Source: Cloacimonetes bacterium UBA3900 (GTDB taxonomy: Bacteria; Cloacimonadota; Cloacimonadia; Cloacimonadales; Cloacimonadaceae). From it: a DNA stretch of 16,823 nt. Shown one piece after another: positions 1 to 5,446 of the stretch; the first letter of the stretch is position 1; every line of letters starts with the position of its first letter. The notes under the pieces were generated by a model. That model did not search any database, was not told where the DNA came from, and was given only the letters and a program-made list of their open reading frames with translations. Position numbers and translations under genes: made by a program. The stretch spans positions 1-16,823 of the forward strand of contig DGFM01000005.1 in assembly GCA_002391675.1 (NCBI GenBank). The letters run 5' to 3'.

Positions 1-138
1 GGTTTTTTGAAAACAATTTCTGGCCTTTAAGGGAAGGGATTTTCCATCAACAACCGGCAGCTGCGATCTTGTCTCTTCACACCTACCCACTCCAATTGAA
101 CATGAGCAAAATAAATAGAAGATCAGTTTGGCTGTCAT
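1..138 (-). CDS. possible 5' end of a divergent hypothetical gene, cut by the window edge
   Basis: An open frame starts at an ATG at 138 on the minus strand and runs without a stop to the window edge (46 codons). It begins MTAKLIFYLF, a hydrophobic start that could be a signal sequence or could be chance, and later includes LPVVDGKSLPLKAR. I see no Shine-Dalgarno site upstream and I do not recognise the product. It would be divergent from the tRNA-tuf operon. The frame is short and could easily be non-coding, so this is a weak call. Confidence 0.15.
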   Translation of the reverse strand, partial: MTAKLIFYLFCSCSIGVGRCEETRSQLPVVDGKSLPLKARNCFQKT

Positions 139-271
139 TTTTGATGCAATAAGATGAAATAAGTGGTGTTTTTCCGCTGCGGAGGGTGGGAGTTTCAGCC
201 TGTGCAGCTATTCAGCATTCCGTTCAAATGCTGTATTGATGCGGTGGTGTGTAAATATGTGCAAGTAGTTC

Positions 272-300
272 TTGACAAAAATGGCAAGATCAGATTTTTG
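272..300 (+). promoter_or_regulatory. distal promoter candidate (P1) for the tRNA-tuf operon
   Basis: A perfect -35 hexamer TTGACA lies at 272-277. At the expected distance there is no good TATAAT; the T-rich TTTTTG at 295-300 ends with the TTTG part of the FCB-type -10 pattern (TAnnTTTG). The call rests mainly on the -35 box and on its position about 130 nt ahead of the first tRNA. Confidence 0.35.
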
Positions 301-363
301 GTCTTAATACGTCAAGAAATTGGCGTTCATAGTGTGAATTTTGTGAAGAAGTCAAAATACTTA

Positions 364-392
364 TTGACAAAAAAGGTTGGTTTTATTTTGAT
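364..392 (+). promoter_or_regulatory. proximal promoter candidate (P2) for the tRNA-tuf operon
   Basis: A perfect TTGACA at 364-369 is followed after 17 nt by TTTGAT (387-392), which matches the sigma-70 -10 hexamer at four of six positions. Transcription would start near position 399, just ahead of the tRNA at 406. This is the better of the two upstream candidates. Confidence 0.55.
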
Positions 393-405
393 GATAAAAC
401 GTGAT

Positions 406-480
406 GCCGATGTAGCTCAATGGCAGAGCAATTGATTTGTAATCAATAGGTTGGGGGTTCAACTCCCTTCATCGGCTCCA
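406..480 (+). tRNA. tRNA-Thr (anticodon TGT)
   Basis: The cloverleaf closes fully. Acceptor GCCGATG (406-412) pairs with CATCGGC (470-476), the D stem GCTC/GAGC is intact, and the anticodon stem ATTGA/TCAAT encloses the loop TTTGTAA with anticodon TGT at 438-440, which reads ACA codons. The T stem contains two G-T wobbles. The 3' CCA is encoded. It is the first of four tRNAs read into tuf. Confidence 0.96.
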
Positions 481-487
481 TAAATGT

Positions 488-573
488 GGAGAGGTTCCCG
501 AGTGGTCAAAGGGAACAGACTGTAAATCTGTCGTCAGTCGACTTCGGAGGTTCAAATCCTCCCCTCTCCACCA
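488..573 (+). tRNA. tRNA-Tyr (anticodon GTA)
   Basis: Acceptor GGAGAGG (488-494) pairs with CCTCTCC (563-569), with discriminator A and encoded CCA. The anticodon stem ACAGA/TCTGT encloses CTGTAAA, giving anticodon GTA at 522-524. A long variable arm makes this a class II tRNA, as expected for bacterial tRNA-Tyr. It lies 7 nt after tRNA-Thr(TGT). Confidence 0.96.
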
Positions 574-602
574 CTTTTTTAGTCTTTAAGGCTGTATTTG
601 AT

Positions 603-679
603 GCGGGAGTAGCTCAGTTGGCTAGAGCATCAGCCTTCCAAGCTGAGGGTCGCGGGTTCGAACCCCGTTTCCCGCTCCA
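603..679 (+). tRNA. tRNA-Gly (anticodon TCC)
   Basis: Acceptor GCGGGAG (603-609) pairs with TTCCCGC (669-675), with one G-T wobble at the inner end. The anticodon stem TCAGC/GCTGA encloses CTTCCAA, giving anticodon TCC at 637-639 (reads GGA and GGG). The CCA is encoded. Confidence 0.96.
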
Positions 680-699
680 TAAATTTAGAAATTGGTGTA

Positions 700-775
700 G
701 CTCAAGTAGCTCAGCAGGCAGAGCACCTCCTTGGTAAGGAGGAGGTCATCGGTTCGAATCCGATCTTGAGCTCCA
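700..775 (+). tRNA. tRNA-Thr (anticodon GGT)
   Basis: Acceptor GCTCAAG (700-706) pairs with CTTGAGC (765-771). The anticodon stem CCTCC/GGAGG encloses TTGGTAA, giving anticodon GGT at 733-735 (reads ACC and ACT). The CCA is encoded. It is the last tRNA before tuf, 68 nt upstream of the tuf start, with no terminator in between. Confidence 0.96.
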
Positions 776-811
776 CTTTCTTTTTAAACAAATAAATAAT
801 AAACACGACAT

Positions 812-833
812 GGAGCCCAGTTAAATGGGTTTC
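812..833 (+). promoter_or_regulatory. hairpin abutting the tuf ribosome-binding site
   Basis: GGAGCCCA (812-819) can pair with TGGGTTTC (826-833) around a 6-nt loop, giving eight pairs of which two are G-T. The next base begins the AGGAGG Shine-Dalgarno site (834-839). It could mark the 5' end of tuf mRNA after tRNA processing or tune its translation. The role is inferred from position only. Confidence 0.35.
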
Positions 834-843
834 AGGAGGAAAA

Positions 844-2028
<1,185 letters not shown>

Positions 2029-2034
2029 AGACAC

Positions 2035-2181
2035 ATGAGAGATATCATCATCCTTGCTTGTGAAGAGTGTAAAAACCGTAACTATAACACCACTCGCAAC
2101 AAGCGTAAGAACCCCGGCAAGCTGGAGCTGAAGAAATATTGCCCCACCTGCCGGAAACATACCTCTCACAAACAACGCTAA
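2035..2181 (+). CDS. rpmG: 50S ribosomal protein L33
   Basis: A 48-residue basic protein, too short for many gene finders. It starts MRDIIILACEECKNRNYNTT and ends HTSHKQR, typical of L33 of the large subunit. Two cysteine pairs (C9/C12 and C36/C39) make this the zinc-ribbon (C+) form. It lies 6 nt after tuf and 20 nt before tRNA-Trp, its usual place between tuf and secE in many bacteria. The ATG has only a weak purine-rich stretch upstream that overlaps the tuf stop, so translation may be coupled to tuf. Identification is from family pattern and context. Confidence 0.95.
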   Translation: MRDIIILACEECKNRNYNTTRNKRKNPGKLELKKYCPTCRKHTSHKQR

Positions 2182-2201
2182 AATAGCTTTGATAATGTTG
2201 C

Positions 2202-2277
2202 AGGACAGTAGTTCAATTGGTAGAGCACCGGTCTCCAAAACCGGGGGTTGCGGGTTCGATTCCTGCCTGTCCTGCCA
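2202..2277 (+). tRNA. tRNA-Trp (anticodon CCA)
   Basis: Acceptor AGGACAG (2202-2208) pairs perfectly with CTGTCCT (2267-2273), with discriminator G and encoded CCA. The anticodon stem CCGGT/ACCGG encloses CTCCAAA, giving anticodon CCA at 2235-2237. It sits between rpmG and secE inside the operon, 64 nt before secE, with no separate promoter or terminator that I can see. Confidence 0.97.
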
Positions 2278-2341
2278 CGTATCATTGGCTTCAGATATTG
2301 AGGCCGGCTTGGATTTTAGCTTTTAGAAAACAGGTAGAGTA

Positions 2342-2533
2342 ATGAAATTCGAAAAGATAAGCCGCTTCTTTCGCGAGGTTAACGCAGAAATGCGCGCCGT
2401 AACCTGGCCCACTAAAGACGACGTTAAAGAGGGCACTGTTGTGGTGATCGTGATGTCTGCCATTATGGCGATATTCTTGTCGTTGGTGGATCTCGGTTTT
2501 AGTCAGATTTTTCAGTTGGTGTTTAAACTATAA
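2342..2533 (+). CDS. secE: preprotein translocase subunit SecE
   Basis: SecE is the small essential subunit that clamps the SecY channel in the inner membrane. This is the short form (63 aa) with a single membrane span, as in most bacteria outside the enterics. An amphipathic N-terminal helix leads into the conserved cytoplasmic motif around EMRAVTWPTKDDV (about residues 16-28). One hydrophobic segment follows (about 33-52, VVVIVMSAIMAIFLSLV). The stop codon overlaps the nusG start by one base (TAATG), the classical secE-nusG coupling. An AGG-rich stretch precedes the ATG. Confidence 0.95.
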   Translation: MKFEKISRFFREVNAEMRAVTWPTKDDVKEGTVVVIVMSAIMAIFLSLVDLGFSQIFQLVFKL

Positions 2534-3075
2534 TGACTGAAAAGAATTGGTATGTGATCCATACCTACTCCGGCCATGAAAACAAGGTCAAGTTGGCAAT
2601 CGAGAAAGGAGTCGAAGGTACCGACATGGAGGATGATCTTGGTAGAGTGTTGGTGCCCGTGCGCCAAACCTTTATCATCCGCGATGGTAAAAAGATAGAC
2701 CGTGAACGCAAGCTTTTTACCAGCTACGTGATCCTGGAGGCAAACCTTACGCCCAAATTACGTAGCTATATACTGAGCGTTGCCGGAGTCACCAAGTTTT
2801 TGGGAGTTGGCAAAAACAGCAGAGAGCCTACTCCGCTTCCTGAAGATGAGGTCAACCGTCTCTTGGGCATTGCCGATGCAGATTATGATGCTAAGAGCTT
2901 TAACTTTATGCCGGGAGATGCCGTGAAAGTAGTCACGGGTCCCTTCACAGATTTTGAGGGCGTGGTCACCCAGATCGCCGATGGTGGCAGTAAACTCACC
3001 ATCGACGTGATCGTGTTTGGCAGACGCACACCCGTGGAACTCAGTTCCAGCCAAGTAGAGATTCTGAAAAAATAA
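2533..3075 (+). CDS. nusG: transcription termination/antitermination factor NusG
   Basis: NusG binds the RNA polymerase clamp and links it to Rho or to ribosomal protein S10. The 180-aa product has an NGN domain (about 1-115, starting KNWYVIHTYSGHE) and a C-terminal KOW domain (about 125-180, with GDAVKVVTGPFTDFEGVV and VFGRRTPVELSSSQVE). The length is typical and there is no extra domain. The NGN motif usually written FPGY reads FTSY here (residues 62-65), a departure at an otherwise well-conserved spot. Translation is probably coupled to secE through the one-base overlap, and rplK follows after 17 nt. Confidence 0.97.
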   Translation: MTEKNWYVIHTYSGHENKVKLAIEKGVEGTDMEDDLGRVLVPVRQTFIIRDGKKIDRERKLFTSYVILEANLTPKLRSYILSVAGVTKFLGVGKNSREPTPLPEDEVNRLLGIADADYDAKSFNFMPGDAVKVVTGPFTDFEGVVTQIADGGSKLTIDVIVFGRRTPVELSSSQVEILKK

Positions 3076-3092
3076 TATAGAGGTAAGATAAA

Positions 3093-3524
3093 ATGGCAAA
3101 ACCAAAAGACGTAGCAGCCATTCTTAAACTGCAACTTCCTGCAGGTAAGGCTACACCGGCACCTCCGGTGGGACCTGCTTTGGGGCAAGTCGGAGTGAAT
3201 ATACCCGAATTCTGCCGGCAGTTCAATGAAAAAACAGCCGATCAGCCCGGGATGATCTTCCCGGTGGTGATCTATGTGGCTAAAAATAAATCCTTCACCT
3301 TTGACATCAAGACACCGCCCGCAAGCGTGCTGATCAAAAAGGAAGCTGGACTGGCCAAAGGAAGTGCCACTCCAAACACAAGCAAAGTAGGAAAAATAAC
3401 CCAGGATCAACTCAGGGCTATCGCCCAGATGAAAATCCAGGATATGAATTGCGAATCCCTTGAATCCGCAATGAGTATGATCGCAGGTACTGCAAGGAGC
3501 ATGGGCGTCACCGTTGAAAACTGA
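3093..3524 (+). CDS. rplK: 50S ribosomal protein L11
   Basis: L11 forms the base of the GTPase-associated centre with 23S rRNA and is the target region for thiostrepton-type drugs. The product is 143 aa, close to the usual 141-142. The proline-rich N-terminal domain (GKATPAPPVGPALGQ, about residues 14-28) and the rRNA-binding C-terminal domain (TPPASVLIKKEAG, then KITQDQLRAIAQMK and a C-terminal helix) are intact. GAGGTAAG precedes the ATG. It is the only gene in the window that ends in TGA. It starts the L11-L1 pair and lies 41 nt before rplA. Confidence 0.98.
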   Translation: MAKPKDVAAILKLQLPAGKATPAPPVGPALGQVGVNIPEFCRQFNEKTADQPGMIFPVVIYVAKNKSFTFDIKTPPASVLIKKEAGLAKGSATPNTSKVGKITQDQLRAIAQMKIQDMNCESLESAMSMIAGTARSMGVTVEN

Positions 3525-3525
3525 T

Positions 3526-3545
3526 GCTGCCTGTGCAGGAGAACA
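3526..3545 (+). promoter_or_regulatory. small hairpin in the rplK-rplA gap, speculative L1-binding site
   Basis: Just after the rplK stop, CTGC and GCAG pair around the loop CTGT, directly followed by GGAGAAC. L1 is known to repress the L11-L1 mRNA by binding an rRNA-like hairpin, though in E. coli this lies ahead of rplK. The stem is only four pairs, so assignment as an L1 site is speculative. Confidence 0.15.
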
Positions 3546-3565
3546 TACTTCATTAAGGAGAGTCA

Positions 3566-4270
3566 ATGAAACATAGTAAAAGGTACAAACATGCCTACTC
3601 GATGTTCGATCGCCAAAAACGCTTCGATCTCGATGAAGCGTTGAAGATCCTGAAGACAATTCCAGCGTCCAAATTTGACGAGACCGTGGAAGTGCACTTC
3701 AATCTCGGCGTCGACCCTCGAAAAGCCGACCAGCAAATCCGAAACTCGCTCATCTTGCCACACGGAACAGGCAAGACAGTGCGCGTGCTCGTGTTTGCCG
3801 AAGGCGATAAGGCAACAGAAGCCAGCGATGCTGGCGCCGATTACGTCGGATTGGATGACCTGATTGAAAAGATCAGCGGTGGCTGGTTTGACTTTGATGT
3901 AGTCATCACCACACCAAATCTGATGGGACGTATCGGAAAACTGGGTAGAGTATTGGGTCCGCGCGGCCTGATGCCAAACCCCAAAGTCGGGACTGTTACC
4001 ATGGATATTGGTAAAGCTGTCGAAGAGGCCAAGGGCGGCAAAGTCACCTACAGGGTGGATAAATTTGCCAACCTTCACATTCCGGCCGGCAAGATCAGCT
4101 TTAGCGCAGAACAACTCAAAGATAACATCAAAGCCATCCTGGGCGCTGTCATCAAAGACAGGCCGTCCACGATGAAAGGTGTGTATATCAAGAGTATCAC
4201 CATCTGCACCACCATGAGCCCCGGCATCAAATTACAGGTCGCAAGCGCAACCTTGGAAGCAAAGAGCTAA
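3566..4270 (+). CDS. rplA: 50S ribosomal protein L1
   Basis: L1 forms the mobile stalk by the E site that helps deacylated tRNA leave, and in many bacteria represses its own mRNA. The 234-aa product equals the E. coli length. The most conserved block, GRVLGPRGLMPNPKVGT, is at residues 127-143, followed by a conserved GGKVTYRVDK stretch and the C-terminal GVYIKSITICTTMSPGIK. The ATG is preceded by a strong AAGGAGAG six nt away. The gap to rplJ is only 11 nt, so the two are almost certainly co-transcribed. Confidence 0.98.
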   Translation: MKHSKRYKHAYSMFDRQKRFDLDEALKILKTIPASKFDETVEVHFNLGVDPRKADQQIRNSLILPHGTGKTVRVLVFAEGDKATEASDAGADYVGLDDLIEKISGGWFDFDVVITTPNLMGRIGKLGRVLGPRGLMPNPKVGTVTMDIGKAVEEAKGGKVTYRVDKFANLHIPAGKISFSAEQLKDNIKAILGAVIKDRPSTMKGVYIKSITICTTMSPGIKLQVASATLEAKS

Positions 4271-4281
4271 GGGAGATCAAA

Positions 4282-4818
4282 ATGGTTCAAAGTGTAAAAT
4301 ATGACATCGTCACACATTTGAAAGAAAGATTTAGTGGTGCCAAAGCGATCGTACTTGTGGATTATAAGGGAATCAATGTCGAACAGGTAAACCAGTTACG
4401 CCGCCGCTTCAGAGCGGAAAACGTGGACTACTTTGTTCAGAAAAACACCCTGATCAAATTAGCTCTCAATGATCTCGGTATCACAGAATTAGACGCTCAT
4501 CTAATCGGCCCCACCGCTATCGCGGTCTGCCATGAGGATGAAGTAGCACCCACAAGGGTGTTGGTAAAGTTCAACAAAGAAGTGATGGATAACGCAGGCT
4601 TCCCCAGCTTTAAGGCGGGCTATGTTGCCGGAGCATTACTGGATGCCAAACAGCTTACCGCGTTGGCAGCCATGCCCTCCAGAGACGAGCTCCTGGCCAA
4701 GATTTTGGGCAGTGCCCAAGCACCCATCACCAATTTCTTGAGTATATCCCAAGGCATTATCCGCAAATTCATCTATGCGGTGCAAGCCATCCGTGACAAA
4801 GACACGGAAGCCAGTTAA
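4282..4818 (+). CDS. rplJ: 50S ribosomal protein L10
   Basis: L10 anchors the L7/L12 dimers to the ribosome. The 178-aa product has the globular N-terminal rRNA-binding domain (with IVLVDYKGINVEQVNQLRR and VQKNTLIKLAL) and a C-terminal helical tail (about 132-178, starting around SRDELLAKILG) that binds L12. GGGAGA precedes the ATG. In E. coli a long untranslated leader before rplJ binds the L10-L12 complex for autoregulation; here only 11 nt separate rplA from rplJ, so a leader of that kind would have to lie inside rplA or be absent. Confidence 0.97.
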   Translation: MVQSVKYDIVTHLKERFSGAKAIVLVDYKGINVEQVNQLRRRFRAENVDYFVQKNTLIKLALNDLGITELDAHLIGPTAIAVCHEDEVAPTRVLVKFNKEVMDNAGFPSFKAGYVAGALLDAKQLTALAAMPSRDELLAKILGSAQAPITNFLSISQGIIRKFIYAVQAIRDKDTEAS

Positions 4819-4853
4819 TAGGACCCAAAATTAATTATACCCTGGAGGAAAAA

Positions 4854-5234
4854 ATGTCCGATAAACAACAACAAGTAATTGAGTTGATCAAAGGGATGAC
4901 CGTATTGGAACTCTCAGAATTGGTCAAAGAAATGGAAGAAGTATTTGGCGTCTCCGCAGCCGCTCCCGTGGCCGCATTTGCAGGCCCCATGCCCGGCGCA
5001 GCTGAGGAAGCCGTAGAAGAACAAAGTGAATTTGACGTGATCCTTACAAGTGCCGGCGACAAGAAGATCAACGTGATCAAAGTCGTACGTGAAATCACCA
5101 AACTTGGCCTCAAAGAAGCAAAAGACCTGGTCGATAGTGCTCCCAAAATGGTGGTGGAAAAAGTGGGCAAAGAAGAGGCTGAACAGGTTAAACACAAACT
5201 TGAAGAAGCTGGTGCCACAGTCGAGCTTAAGTAA
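4854..5234 (+). CDS. rplL: 50S ribosomal protein L7/L12
   Basis: L7/L12 is the multi-copy stalk protein that recruits translation GTPases. The 126-aa product has an N-terminal dimerisation helix region (1-32), an Ala/Pro-rich hinge (about 33-55) and the highly conserved C-terminal domain (56-126) with SEFDVILTSAG, INVIKVVREIT and GLKEAKDLVDSAPK, the factor-binding helices. A strong TGGAGG lies before the ATG, which fits the need for extra copies of L12 relative to L10. It is followed by the 212-nt structured spacer before rpoB. Confidence 0.98.
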   Translation: MSDKQQQVIELIKGMTVLELSELVKEMEEVFGVSAAAPVAAFAGPMPGAAEEAVEEQSEFDVILTSAGDKKINVIKVVREITKLGLKEAKDLVDSAPKMVVEKVGKEEAEQVKHKLEEAGATVELK

Positions 5235-5256
5235 GGGATCACATCCCGAAACATTT

Positions 5257-5293
5257 GTCCAAAGAAAGTCCAGCGGGGCTTTCTTTGGGCTTT
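5257..5293 (+). terminator. rplL-rpoB attenuator (partial terminator) candidate
   Basis: Positions 5257-5271 pair with 5276-5290 to form a 15-bp stem with two G-T wobbles and the 4-nt loop AGCG. Only a short TTTAATT follows instead of a long T run. A full stop here would silence rpoBC unless another promoter exists, so partial read-through is the likelier role, as known for the E. coli rplL-rpoB attenuator. Confidence 0.75.
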
Positions 5294-5299
5294 AATTAT

Positions 5300-5446
5300 G
5301 TATATAAAGAATAGAGTGCAAGCCTCGCTATCAACGCTAAAAAATGCCCTCAGCCTTGAGCTTGGGGCAGAGTTGCTTGTTAGGCAGGCAAGCGCAACCC
5401 CCAATATCACAGATACTATGTATCACAATGAAAAAGGAGTGGGCTT
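5300..5446 (+). promoter_or_regulatory. structured 5' leader of rpoB
   Basis: Between the attenuator hairpin and rpoB there is no gene of note. Two more hairpins can form. The first is TGCCC (5345-5349) with GGGCA (5365-5369), with an inner TCA/TGA. The second is GTTGCTTG (5372-5379) with CAA (5389-5391) and GCAAC (5394-5398), with a 2-nt bulge. I see no good TTGACA/TATAAT pair here. The leader may control rpoBC translation or mRNA processing, but that role is inferred. Confidence 0.4.
5434..5439 (+). promoter_or_regulatory. ribosome-binding site that fixes the rpoB TTG start
   Basis: AAGGAG lies 7 nt upstream of TTG at 5447. In the rpoB frame a TGA stop occurs at 5429-5431 with no ATG or GTG between it and the TTG, so the TTG is the only start that this site can serve. 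Confidence 0.85.

Larger units (their letters stand above)
1..405. other. non-coding region upstream of the tRNA-tuf operon
   Basis: No convincing + strand gene is present. The 90-codon + strand frame beginning at 163 runs into the first tRNA and has no ribosome-binding site, so it is not a gene. Two TTGACA boxes at 272 and 364 are promoter candidates for the operon and are listed separately. The first 138 nt contain a weak minus-strand frame. Confidence 0.6.

Noticed and set aside
163..435. 90-codon + strand frame upstream of and into tRNA-Thr
   Set aside because: It runs into a certain tRNA, lacks a ribosome-binding site and has no recognisable protein pattern.
486..737. 83-codon + strand frame across tRNA-Tyr, tRNA-Gly and tRNA-Thr
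   Set aside because: It lies over three well-formed tRNA genes and is a by-product of their sequence.
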